Source: Platerodrilus igneus (taxonomy: Eukaryota; Arthropoda; Insecta; Coleoptera; Lycidae). Taken from it: a DNA stretch of 64,000 nt. Positions 1 through 9,539 of the stretch are shown piece after piece; positions within the stretch are counted from its first letter, which is position 1; each line of letters opens with the position of its first letter. The stretch spans positions 5,625,001-5,689,000 of the forward strand of contig JARFIW010000999.1 in NCBI GenBank assembly GCA_036346225.1, read 5' to 3'. Position numbers and translations under genes: made by a program. The notes below the pieces were generated by a model. That model did not search any database, was not told where the DNA came from, and saw only the letters and a program-made list of their open reading frames with translations.

Positions 1-119
1 CAACCACCGATTCTAGATGAACGCCAATTGCCATGGAAGGACATCCATAAAATGCTTGGGGGTCATCACTTGTATTTAAACAACACGTAGACACAACAAT
101 ACAAAAAGTAAGAAAAGTC
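1..119 (+). mobile_element. Jockey-type LINE 3' fragment, left part
   Basis: The plus strand reads as the C-terminal part of a Jockey-type reverse transcriptase ORF: an LPWKD stretch, a LGG-like turn, and then a threonine/lysine-rich segment. The reading is interrupted by a stop. The same ORF continues after the gypsy element at 4465, so this is the upstream half of one LINE split by that insertion. The assignment to Jockey rests on remembered family patterns, not an alignment. Confidence 0.6.
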
Positions 120-124
120 AAAGG
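120..124. repeat. Target-site duplication AAAGG, left copy
   Basis: AAAGG directly precedes the left LTR. The same five bases follow the right LTR at 4460-4464, as expected for a single integration event. Confidence 0.85.
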
Positions 125-292
125 TGTATTATTATGTGTCTCGTTGATAATAAAGACTCTTGTTTATTGTATTTATTGTTAAACCATACATACGTTGTTA
201 TTTCCACTCGGCCCCCGGAGCCTCGTGGTTACAGGTACAGGTCGCCTTCTAGGTTAGAGTGCTCGGTAGTGGCTCCCTCACCTTACTCTACA
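125..292 (-). repeat. 3' LTR of the gypsy element
   Basis: 168 bp that matches 4292-4459 almost base for base. Differences include GTGT against GCGT near the left end, GATAA against GGTAA, and AGAGT against AGAGC near the right end. It starts with TG and ends with CA. Confidence 0.9.
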
Positions 293-304
293 TCCCCCCT
301 TTTT
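293..304 (-). other. Polypurine tract of the gypsy element
   Basis: On the minus strand this is five A, six G and one A, ending directly at the first base of the 3' LTR. That is the expected place for the plus-strand primer in reverse transcription. Confidence 0.8.
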
Positions 305-322
305 ACATAAACAATGATAATC

Positions 323-1951
323 TTACATTTTGTAATCCGTCATCCAAGCAGGCTTGTTTCGCACACGACAAGGTCTACTTGAACGCTCTATTCTAGGAGT
401 ACCTACATTTTCACTTATACTAGCACTAAGAACAGGATCATGATGTTTACAGTTTTTTGCATCCACTATTAGTTTTTCTGGTGTTAACGGTTTCACCTGA
501 GATTGCACTGGGGTGATATCACCTATACTACTTTGCTTTGCCTGTTCTGAACTATCACTGTTTACATGTACATTTGGCTTTACGAACAATTCTGGTTGAG
601 GACATTCTGGCATATTGTAATACGGTGCAGGCACAAGATGCCATCTATTCCTACGATAAACACCCCCTGTTGAGGTTTTAATTATATACGAAGTATCAAC
701 TATTTCTGATAATTTACTAGGAAGTACCGGCAAAGTAGTTCTTAGTTTACGTGACAAAAGTAATTCTGCAGGACTATAATTTGACTCTAATGGTGTAGTA
801 CGATACGCTAATAATGCTAAATGAATGTCATCATTCTTCTTTATTAGGTTTTTTGCAGTTTTAACGGCTGCTTCGATACACCCATTTGATTGAGGGTAGT
901 AGGGACTACTCTGGACATGTTTGAATCCATAGACTTTTGCAAATTCAGAAAATTGAGATTTAAGCTGAGTGTCATGATCTGATCTGACAACCTCTGGAAT
1001 TCCAAAACGTGCAAAGACCTCTTTCAATTTAGAAATTACTGCAATTTCTGTCAAACTAGTTAGAGGAAATATTTCAATAAACTTGGAATAATAATCAGTT
1101 ATGATAAAATACCATTGTTTATGTTTAAATAAATCCACAGCAATTCGTTGCCATGCACGGACTGGACTTGTATCAGTAACAAAACTTTCTTTAATATTGG
1201 TGCGTTCTTCGACACACTGAGGACATGTTTTGATAAGGTTTTCAATTTGGGTTGAGATTCCTAACCACCAAACTGACATTTTAGCACGAGCCCTACATTT
1301 AACAATACCTTGGTGTCCTGCATGAATAAAACCCAAACATTTCAACTGTAATGCCGGAGGTATAATAATACGACTACCTTTCAGTAACATATTTTCACAA
1401 AAAGAAATGTCAAATCTGAACTGATAATAGGGATATAACTCTGGCGATAAGTTTTTTTTATCTGGCCACTGAGAAAGACAATATTCCTTCAATTTAATGC
1501 ATACTAGATCACGAGATTGTTCAATCTGTATTTGGTCAAGAATATCATCCTTAACTGGTAAAGATTTAATGATGTAATGTACGTGTGCATTGACTTCTGC
1601 CTGCAATTCATCTGAATCAGGACCTTGCTTTAACGGATTGCGAGATAAAGCATCTGCAATGACTAATTGCTTTACCGGAATATAAATTACTGTGTAACTA
1701 TAACGCATTAGTCGAATTCTAAACCGTTGTAACCTGGGGGTTAAATCATCAACCGGTTTAGATTGAAGTATCCGAATCAGTGGTTTATGATCTGTTTCTA
1801 GTACGATTTTCAAACCAATTATATATTCTTGAAAACGATCACAAGCCCAAGTCAATGCGAGTGCCTCACGTTCAATTTGTGCATATTTGCATTCTGTTTT
1901 AGACATAGATCTTGATGCATAAGCTAAAATTTCCCGATTGTTTTCGTTAAC
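323..1951 (-). pseudogene. Gypsy RNase H and integrase part of gag-pol
   Basis: This is the downstream half of the element's polyprotein, in the same frame as the upstream half but after a TAA at 1952-1954. Counting from the methionine at 1906, RNase H occupies roughly residues 1-90, with YAQIEREALAL near the start and TDHKPL at 38-43. Integrase has the HHCC zinc-binding set at H195, H198, C228 and C231, and the catalytic triad at D258, D310 and E345; the last two are 35 residues apart, as usual for retroviral-type integrases. An RWHLVPAP motif follows in the C-terminal region. The integrase would join element cDNA to host DNA. All the catalytic residues I could check are present, so this half looks recently active apart from being cut off by the stop. 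Confidence 0.88.
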
Positions 1952-4243
1952 TTACATAAGCACAGCACAAATTCCATATGAACAAGCATCTGCGCTAATA
2001 ATAATTTGTTTTAATGGGTTGTAAAATGCTAAAACTGGAGCATTTTGCAATAACTCTTTTATCGTTTCAAAAGCTTTTTGTTGGGATGGACCCCAAGTAA
2101 ACAGAACATCACTTTTTAGCAATGCGTTTAATGGTTCCATTATTTGTGACTTGTTTGGAATATATCGAGCAGTGAAGTTGATTATACCCAAAATTTGCTG
2201 TAACTCTACTTTATTAGTAGGTGCTTGCAGTTTACTAATTGCTTCTACTCGATTTTTATCAATAGAAATACCATTTTTAGTTATGGTATGCCCTAAAAAT
2301 GTAACTGTTTCAACACCAAAGATACATTTGTTTTTGTTTAATGTGATGCCTTCGGCATTCAAACGTTTTAGAACTTCAAACAAGATTTTATCATGCTCCG
2401 CACGTGTGCATGCATATATCAAAAGGTCATCTACGTGCATAACAACCCCCTTAAATTCTGCAACAATTTTAGAAAATTTAATTGCAAAGTACTCCGGGGC
2501 ACACGAGATACCAAATGGCAATCTTTTAAACTTAAACCTTCCAAAAGGTGTAATAAATGTAGTAAGATCTTGACATGATTCTTTCAGAGGAATTTGATAA
2601 AATCCAGAATTTGTATCAAGCTTGGAAAATATTACTGCCCCTGAAAGTTTAGACAATGTAGTTTCAATCCCCGTTATTGGAAAATACGGTCTTAAAACAT
2701 TTTTGTTTAATTCTGTGTAATCGCAGCATAACCTTATTGTATCACCTTTTGGTATGACAACAATGGGTGCGACCCACTTTGTATACTCATCTACTGGTGA
2801 AATAATATCTAGCCTTTCCAAACGTTTAAGGTCATATTTCAATTTTTCTAAAAGTGGAAGTGGTACAACTCTTGGTACACTTTGTATAAAGGGTTTAGGA
2901 TTATCTACTAATTTTATTTCAATTTCCTGTTTAAATTTACCTAATTCATTGAATATACCTGGAAAAACTTTACCAATAGCTTGATAATCATTATCAAGTG
3001 TATTAATTTTAAGACTTACATCTTCGTTCGTTGTAAATTTTAATACATTCAACTTTGTAATACCTGGAATACCCAAAATAGGCGACTTCAAATTTTTTAT
3101 TACATAGACCTGCATGACTGTGACCTCGTCCTTGTATTTCAGAGTAAAATCTACAACACCAATAACATTAAGATTTTTACCATCAGGGCCTGATATGGTT
3201 TCATCCGTTTTCACTATTTTATTTGACATTGACTGTACTAAGGTCTCTGGGATGCAAACTACATCAGCTCCTGTGTCAACTAAAAATGCTTCACTTGTAC
3301 CTGTATCAACTATTTCAATAGGAACATGCCACTTTCCCTCATGTGAAAATATAGCCTTTACAGTAAGTGATCCTATAAAATGATTATCATTAAAATTATT
3401 ACCTTCGGACATAGGTATGCGATCCGAATCCCTAAAAGAATCAGAATTCTTTATAGCAATACTTTTAATTGATTTGCTAGAGCGACAAACTTTGTACCAG
3501 TGCCCTATTTTACCGCAATCACGACACTTTGACTTACGTGCTGGACAGATCTCTCTCTGATGATATGCTGAACCACAAACACAACAGAATTTTACCTTCT
3601 TTTTGTGTTCTGCATTTTTCTTTTCTTGTGAGTGTTTTGATACTACAGCTACGCTTTCTGTTTTCCCATGACTGCTTAAAATCTGGTTTTGGTGCTCTTG
3701 AACCTCGGCCTGACGAGCCGCAAATATCACATCTGACAGTGTTACTTGTGCTTGACGAAGCAAATGTTCCCGTGTTTTACTGCTAATCATTCCTACTATA
3801 ATGCGATCTGCGATAAGATCATCTTTAATTTGACCATATTCACAATTTTCAGCAAGAGCATGTAGTGCTGTTATAAAACTATCAGCTGTTTCACTTGGTT
3901 GCTGATATCGTGTATTAAATTGATATCTTTCAAACGTTACGTTACGTCTAGGTATAAAATGATTTTCAAACGCCTTCACTGTTTCTGCGTATGTTTCTGG
4001 TGTTGTAGCAAATTGTAGCAGAATATTTTCGCTTTCCTCTCCCATTACATATAACAAAATGTCAATTTGTTTTTGATCGGCTTTCATTGCCTCGCCTGAA
4101 ACCGACATATAACGTTGAAAACGTTTTATCCATTGCGGCCAGCTATTAACTGTCGCAAAACTAAACTTCTCCGGCGGCAATACATTCAGGATGCTATTTA
4201 CCGCGGTGTTTGTAACCTTCTGAGCAGGAGTTGCTGTTGTCAT
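1952..4243 (-). CDS. Gypsy gag-protease-reverse transcriptase
   Basis: This 763-residue ORF starts at the first ATG after the 5' LTR and primer-binding site. Gag covers about residues 1-260 and ends in two zinc-knuckle-like clusters at about 220-253, the second being CRDCGKIGHWYKVC. The aspartic protease has D323-T324-G325. Reverse transcriptase runs from about 450 to 700, with LDTNSGFYQ at 542-550 and the active-site pair D605-D606. The residue before the pair is valine in an MHVDD context, a variant of the usual YVDD or YIDD. The frame ends within the first block of RNase H, after ADACSYG, at an in-frame TAA rather than a natural end. Gag, protease and RT lie in one frame with no frameshift between them. 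Confidence 0.9.
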   Translation of the reverse strand: MTTATPAQKVTNTAVNSILNVLPPEKFSFATVNSWPQWIKRFQRYMSVSGEAMKADQKQIDILLYVMGEESENILLQFATTPETYAETVKAFENHFIPRRNVTFERYQFNTRYQQPSETADSFITALHALAENCEYGQIKDDLIADRIIVGMISSKTREHLLRQAQVTLSDVIFAARQAEVQEHQNQILSSHGKTESVAVVSKHSQEKKNAEHKKKVKFCCVCGSAYHQREICPARKSKCRDCGKIGHWYKVCRSSKSIKSIAIKNSDSFRDSDRIPMSEGNNFNDNHFIGSLTVKAIFSHEGKWHVPIEIVDTGTSEAFLVDTGADVVCIPETLVQSMSNKIVKTDETISGPDGKNLNVIGVVDFTLKYKDEVTVMQVYVIKNLKSPILGIPGITKLNVLKFTTNEDVSLKINTLDNDYQAIGKVFPGIFNELGKFKQEIEIKLVDNPKPFIQSVPRVVPLPLLEKLKYDLKRLERLDIISPVDEYTKWVAPIVVIPKGDTIRLCCDYTELNKNVLRPYFPITGIETTLSKLSGAVIFSKLDTNSGFYQIPLKESCQDLTTFITPFGRFKFKRLPFGISCAPEYFAIKFSKIVAEFKGVVMHVDDLLIYACTRAEHDKILFEVLKRLNAEGITLNKNKCIFGVETVTFLGHTITKNGISIDKNRVEAISKLQAPTNKVELQQILGIINFTARYIPNKSQIMEPLNALLKSDVLFTWGPSQQKAFETIKELLQNAPVLAFYNPLKQIIISADACSYGICAVLM

Positions 4244-4275
4244 TTTATATATGTAATTTCAACTTACGGTTTTCT

Positions 4276-4291
4276 TGTTTTACCGCCACCA
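4276..4291 (-). other. tRNA primer-binding site
   Basis: Directly after the 5' LTR the minus strand begins TGGTGGCGGTAAAAC. Its complement ends in CCGCCACCA, the form of a tRNA 3' end (discriminator A plus CCA). I did not assign the tRNA isotype. Confidence 0.7.
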
Positions 4292-4459
4292 TGTATTATT
4301 ATGCGTCTCGTTGGTAATAAAGACTCTTGTTTATTGTATTTATTATTAAACCATACATACGTTGTTATTTCCACTCGGCCCCCGGAGCCTCGTGGTTACA
4401 GGTACAGGTCGCCTTCTAGGTTAGAGCGCTCGGTAGTGGCTCCCTCACCTTACTCTACA
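4292..4459 (-). repeat. 5' LTR of the gypsy element
   Basis: 168-bp partner of 125-292 with TG..CA ends. The following bases 4460-4464 are AAAGG, the second copy of the target duplication. For the minus-strand element this is the upstream LTR and would hold the promoter. Confidence 0.9.
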
Positions 4460-4464
4460 AAAGG

Positions 4465-4850
4465 TTATCTCTACGAAAAGATTACCACACGTATCGAAAT
4501 GCCAACCGAGACTAGACTACGAGTTTACAAGACATGCCTAAGACCGGTCCTGAGGCATGCATCATAAGCATAGCATACCTACCTTTTCAGAATATAACGA
4601 CATCGGCTGGAAGCCTTTCAAAACCAGACCTTACGAATAATAACCAGAGCACCTTGGTTCGTAAGAAACGAGGTAATTAGGAACGACCTACAAATGGACA
4701 CCCTCTACGACCACTGCAAACACCTTTATTACCATCAATACCACCCACAGCCCTTCCATACAAGTCGCAGCAACTAGAGAGGGCAGAGGAAGAAATGAAC
4801 AAGATGATGACTAGGCGACAAGATTAAATCATCACAAACGCAATTCCCAC
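4465..4850 (+). mobile_element. Jockey-type LINE 3' fragment, right part
   Basis: Translation shows the ending typical of Jockey-type ORF2: a TRLRVYKTCLRPVL block, then an ITRAPWFVRNEVIRND block and a short acidic-to-histidine tail. Stops and frameshifts interrupt it. It is the continuation of 1-119 with the gypsy element removed. The right limit is approximate; about 150 bases of AT-rich sequence after the last coding match may be its 3' UTR. Confidence 0.75.
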
Positions 4851-5595
4851 AGATATCGGCAAGGCAGTAAAACTCAAGAGATTAACGCTGCATAAGTAAA
4901 ATGGCTTTGAGAGAGTCAAGCCCGACTGACTATATAATCGTTACCAATGGTGTGTATAATCGTAAAGTAATTTCAAGCGCTTCACTAGCGTATTTGTAGA
5001 CTTAAATTCTTCTGTTTACACTCAAAACTATGTGGTAGATTGTAAATCATTCTGTTCCATGAAACATCCACAAGGACATTTATTAAAATGGCTGCTACGT
5101 TAATAATGGGTTAGATGTTGTTAAAGTTTTAGGCATTACGTTACGAACACACTAAAATAAATTAATATCCACATAAATCACGGAAGAAAGTATTTAAAGT
5201 TAATGCAGTTTAAACAATTCGATTAATCTTTTGTATTTACTTCTTTTAAAAAACTGCGCGAGTGGCACGATCGATTGCTTATATTAAAGCAAAAAGTGAC
5301 GCGTTTATTGTATTACTAACAGATGTTGTTTGGTATTTAAAAAGATGCTTTTATGAACCTTCAACCAACTCGACTCAACAGGAGGGTGTTGTTGGAATGC
5401 GCTATTTGTATAGACGGGAATTTGTGTTTATTGTACTTTACGAATAATTGATTAAATGAGACTTGTACAAACACTGTCAAGTGACAAATTTTTTTCATAA
5501 CAAAAACGTTATTTACAAGTATATAGCAGGATCACTTACTAAGTAGCTTTCGTTAGCTTGTAGTTTGTGTTATTATTCTTTACTTTAAAAAGTTT
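4851..5595. other. No gene recognised
   Basis: AT-rich sequence with one 61-codon open frame (5262-5447) that shows no domain, compositional signal or splice context. It could include the upstream part of the zinc-finger transcription unit, but I see no clear promoter or splice site. Confidence 0.5.
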
Positions 5596-5844
5596 TCAAC
5601 AAATTTCGTATGTACTCACATACTAACGAAAGGCTGTTCATGTGTACTTTATGTGCCTATTTGGCATATTGTAAAAGTAAGTTATTAATCCCTATGTGAT
5701 TGCGTTTTGAACAACATTCATTAACATACAATTTGTGTGATTATATCGAATCACAAAAAAACACTTTAGCAAGTTACATACCCATTAGTATACAATTTAT
5801 GCAATTATGCCACATCACTGAAAAGCTATTTACAAAGATATACG
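5596..5844 (+). pseudogene. Degenerate zinc-finger units upstream of the array
   Basis: About three unit lengths that still resemble the finger repeat at the DNA level. They include a SHTNERLFMCTLC segment at about 5611-5660, a THINIQFV-like linker near 5720, and a cysteine-poor unit running into 5845. Frames shift between them and key cysteines are missing. They look like older array copies that have drifted, so the true 5' end of the gene is unclear. Confidence 0.6.
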
Positions 5845-7398
5845 ATGTCGCATACTAACCAACGTCCATTCGCCTGCAATTTATGTAATTATACTGCATC
5901 AAGGAAAGATAGTTTACAAAGACATATGATGTCGCACACTAACGAACGTCCATTCTCATGCAATTTGTGTAATTATACCGCATCAAGGAAAGACTATTTA
6001 CAACTACATTTGCGATCGCACACTAACGAACGTCCATTCCCATGCAAATTGTGTAATTTTGCCGCATCGCAAAAAGGTTCTCTACAGACACATATGAAGT
6101 CGCACACTAACGAACGTCCATTCCCATGCAAATTGTGTAATTTTGCCGCATCGCAAAAAGGTTCTCTACAGGCACATATGAAGTCGCACACTAATGAACG
6201 TCCATTCGCATGCAATTTATGTAATTATACCGCATCAAGCAAAGATAGTTTACAAAGACATATGATGTCGCACACTAACGAACGTCCATTCCCATGCAAT
6301 TTGTGTAATTTTGCCGCATCGCAAAAAGGTTCTCTTCTGGCACATATGAAGTCGCACACTAACGAACGTCCATTCGCATGCAATTTATGTAATTATACCG
6401 CATCAAGGAAAGATAGTTTACAAAGACATATGATGTCGCACACTAACGAACGTCCATTCCCATGCAATTTGTGTAATTTTGCTGCATCGCAAAAAGGTAC
6501 TCTACAGGCACATATGAAGTCGCACACTAACGAACGTCCATTCGCATGCAATTTATGTAATTATACCGCATCAAGGAAAGATGGTTTACAAAAACATATA
6601 ATGTCGCACACCAACGAACGTTCATTCCCATGCAATTTGTGTAATTTTGCCGCACCGCTAAAAGGTCATTTACAGGTGCATATGAAGAAGTCTCACACTA
6701 ACGAACGTCCATTCGCATGCAATTTATGCAATTATGCCGCATCACGAAAAGACTATTTACAAATGCATATAAAGTCGCACACTAACGAACGTCCATTCCT
6801 ATGCAATTTATGTAATTATGCCGCATTACGAAAAGATAGTTTGAAATTACATATAAAGTCACACACTAGCGAACGTCCATTCGCATGCAATTTATGTAGT
6901 TATACCGCATCAAGAAAAAATAATTTACAAAGACATATGATGTCGCACACTAACGAACGTCCATTCCCATGCAATTTGTGTAATTTTTCCGCATCGCAAA
7001 AAGGATCTCTACAGGCACATATGAAGTCGCACACTAACGAACGTCCATTCGCGTGCAATTTATGTAATCATACCGCATCAAGGAAAGATCATTTACAAAA
7101 ACATATGATGTCACACACTAACGAACGTCCATTCCCATGCAATTTGTGTAATTTTGCCGCATCGCTAAAAGGTCATTTACAGGTGCATATGAAGTCTCAC
7201 ATTAATGAACGTCCATTCGCATGCAATTTATGCAATTATGCCGCATCACGAAAAGACTATTTACAAATGCATATAAAGTCGCACACTAACGAACGTCCAT
7301 TCGCATGCAATTTATGTAATTATTCCGCATTACGAAAAGTCTATTTACAAATGCATATAAAGTCGCACACTAACGAACGTCCATTCGCATGCAATTAA
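5845..7398 (+). CDS. C2H2 zinc-finger array protein, 18 fingers
   Basis: A 517-residue open frame made only of C2H2 fingers, each 28 residues, with spacing C-x2-C-x12-H-x3-H. I count 18 complete fingers and a 19th that stops after its first cysteine. The linker is TNERPF rather than the usual TGEKP. Two finger types alternate over much of the array: NYTASRKDSLQRHMM, with helix positions -1, 2, 3 and 6 being R, D, S, R, and NFAASQKGSLQAHMK, giving Q, G, S, A. Finger 10 carries an extra lysine, giving H-x4-H. No KRAB, ZAD, BTB or other effector domain is present. Such arrays usually bind DNA in the nucleus; target and function are unknown. The frame ends at TAA (7396-7398), where sister units have TTA for leucine, so it is probably truncated by a point mutation. 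The start methionine is internal to a repeat, so the real start may be in a spliced upstream exon. Confidence 0.75.
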   Translation: MSHTNQRPFACNLCNYTASRKDSLQRHMMSHTNERPFSCNLCNYTASRKDYLQLHLRSHTNERPFPCKLCNFAASQKGSLQTHMKSHTNERPFPCKLCNFAASQKGSLQAHMKSHTNERPFACNLCNYTASSKDSLQRHMMSHTNERPFPCNLCNFAASQKGSLLAHMKSHTNERPFACNLCNYTASRKDSLQRHMMSHTNERPFPCNLCNFAASQKGTLQAHMKSHTNERPFACNLCNYTASRKDGLQKHIMSHTNERSFPCNLCNFAAPLKGHLQVHMKKSHTNERPFACNLCNYAASRKDYLQMHIKSHTNERPFLCNLCNYAALRKDSLKLHIKSHTSERPFACNLCSYTASRKNNLQRHMMSHTNERPFPCNLCNFSASQKGSLQAHMKSHTNERPFACNLCNHTASRKDHLQKHMMSHTNERPFPCNLCNFAASLKGHLQVHMKSHINERPFACNLCNYAASRKDYLQMHIKSHTNERPFACNLCNYSALRKVYLQMHIKSHTNERPFACN

Positions 7399-7960
7399 TG
7401 TAGTTATACCGCATCAAGGAAGGGTATTTTACAGAAACATGAACTCGCACACTAACGAACGTTCATTTATATGCAATTTGTGTAATTATGCCGCATTGCA
7501 AAAATGTCATTTACAGGAACATATGAAGTCGCATACTAACGAACGTCCATTCGCATGCAATTTATGTAATTATGCCGCATCAAGGAAAGATAGTTTAGAA
7601 ATACATATGAAGTCGCACACTAACGAATGTCTATTCGCTTGCAAATTGTGTAATTATACCACATCAAGGAAAGATCATCATTTACAAGGACATATGATGT
7701 TTGCACACTAACGAACGTCGATTCACTTGCAGTTTGTGTAATTATGCCGCATCACAAAAAGGTTATTTACAGAAACATGTGAAGTTGTACACTAACGAAC
7801 GTTCATTCTCATGCAATTTGTGTAATTATGTTGCATCACAAAAAGGTACTTTACAGAGACATATGAAGTCTCACACTAACGAACGTCCATTCGCATGCAA
7901 TTTATAAAACTATGCCGCATCATAGAAAGGTAGTTTTAAAAATAATTATGAAGTCGCACA
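7399..7960 (+). pseudogene. Decayed 3' end of the zinc-finger array
   Basis: The finger repeat continues in three frames. After the TAA at 7396 one unit runs to about 7438, where HMKSH has lost two bases. Three fingers follow in a new frame (7439-7711), one with a broken linker (TNECLF) and one with an extra histidine. A further frame change near 7701 leads to two fingers and a partial one (to 7907), which stops at a TAA in the same leucine codon position as the first stop. Remnants fade out by about 7960. Five or six fingers have thus been lost from the protein. Confidence 0.75.
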
Positions 7961-9539
7961 TTTAGGAACATCCATTCGCATGCAATAATTGTGATTATTG
8001 TGCAACATGCATTAGTTCTTATTCGAATTTTATTTTAAAAGCGAAATCTTATTTTAATTTGTAACGTGTAATGTGTGCGATGCGATTAGTTGTTTCTTGT
8101 GTTTTTATACAAATGTTTTATTTAATTTAATTAATTTTAACAGCAATTTTTGTAAGTAACATGTTATAGTTCTTATGTTAGTGACAGCAATCATAATTAC
8201 TGTGCAGCACACTGAAGAAGATTTTAAATAAATTGAAAGCTCTGTAAAAAACAAATGGTATTACTAAGAAGACCAAATCACCTGTTATTATTAATTGAAA
8301 ATACTGCTGGTCGTCACTTTGAACTAATTGTTTTATATATATATTGCCGTGGTTCTCGGGTAAAAGCCTCATCAACAAAAATATATTCGAAAAGTTTATT
8401 AAATTTTCAAAACTCGAAAATTGTACATAATAGAAAATTTTTCAAAAATTAAATTCTTACCCAGATTCCTTTCTTCCTCGGTTGAATTGCTTTCTTCAAC
8501 TGCTTCCGGCTAGCTCAATTGGACCTCCTCTTGGATACCTAGATTCACTATTATGCTTTGCATCGTTCACGCACACTCTCAATAAAACCACAAAATACAA
8601 CAATCATACAATCTTTTATTTATCACTATTTACAAATAAAATTCAATATTATCCACATTTCAGTGATCAAGATACACCTCAATAAATCCTATTTTGTAAT
8701 GTCCTGTATTTTAATTTAAATTATCAAACACATAGAATATTCCCGGAGTAAATGGGCCCTGAATAATATCTTATTTCTCATTCTTTCTTTATAATTTATT
8801 TTAAATCTACGTAAACTCATGTAAGCTCATGCTAACCTAGTTAATTATGAATACTGTATGCCCTTATACTTCGCATACTCTTACAACAAACAAAAAAACA
8901 AACCCATGTACGCTTTACAAAATTTAACTTCCTGATGGAACGTTAATAAGCTTTATATACACCTTCAGATTTCTATTTAAATACCATAATAAAGTTAGTT
9001 ATACGTATTATATTCAATACGCAAAATAATGCACAATACCTTCAAAATTCACTCTCATACGTCACCCAATATTCATAGTTTCATAGTTTATAACAAAACA
9101 ATTTCAAAGCGTTACCTGGAATTTCTAGAAGATCTCTGCTCCATTGACGATGCCGTATATTTGCATCTTTCTGCTCTGCAGGCTGCTTCTAGCTATTAGT
9201 AGAAGAACCCCATTTAAGTTGAGCTGCTTGCGCTGCCTCCACGGTGTATCTAATTTCCAAATCCAAATTAATCATACCTCTTTCATAATTATTTAATTTG
9301 ATTCACGTTACATAACGCCACTACACGAGCTTGTTTAAAAAATATATGTGATACCTCAATAAAAAAAATGTAAACTCGGCACACACCGCGTACAAATTAT
9401 AAGGCTAACACCGTGCTATATAATTTAAAATAATTTTCTATACTTACAAGCTCGTGATAACTTTCGTACGTAGTTTCAAGCGATCAAAATACTAAGGGCT
9501 TTTATTATATTTTGAAAAGGTATTTATACAATTTCCGCT
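7961..9539. other. No gene recognised
   Basis: AT-rich intergenic sequence. The short open frames here (8178-8685) have no recognisable domain and no finger-like or transposon-like content. A GC-richer patch at 9120-9250 with CTCTGCAGGCTGCTTC has no translation I can identify. Confidence 0.5.

Larger units (their letters stand above)
125..4459 (-). mobile_element. Ty3/gypsy-type LTR retrotransposon, near intact
   Basis: A compact 4335-bp element on the minus strand. It has two 168-bp LTRs with TG..CA ends and a 5-bp target duplication. A primer-binding site lies against the 5' LTR and a purine tract against the 3' LTR. One reading frame encodes gag, protease, reverse transcriptase, RNase H and integrase in the Ty3/gypsy order, with integrase last. 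The only visible break is one in-frame TAA at 1952-1954. The two LTRs differ at only a few positions, which suggests a fairly recent insertion. No envelope-like ORF follows integrase. Confidence 0.93.

Noticed and set aside
2151..3786. Several plus-strand frames of 60-140 codons within the gypsy element
   Set aside because: They are antisense shadows of the gag-pol frame.
5994..6215. Minus-strand frame of 73 codons in the zinc-finger array
   Set aside because: It only reflects the antisense of the repeated finger units.
5845..7900. Regular 84-bp repeats considered as a possible CRISPR-like or satellite array
   Set aside because: The period is that of a C2H2 finger and the frame is conserved across units, so it is coding, not a spacer array.
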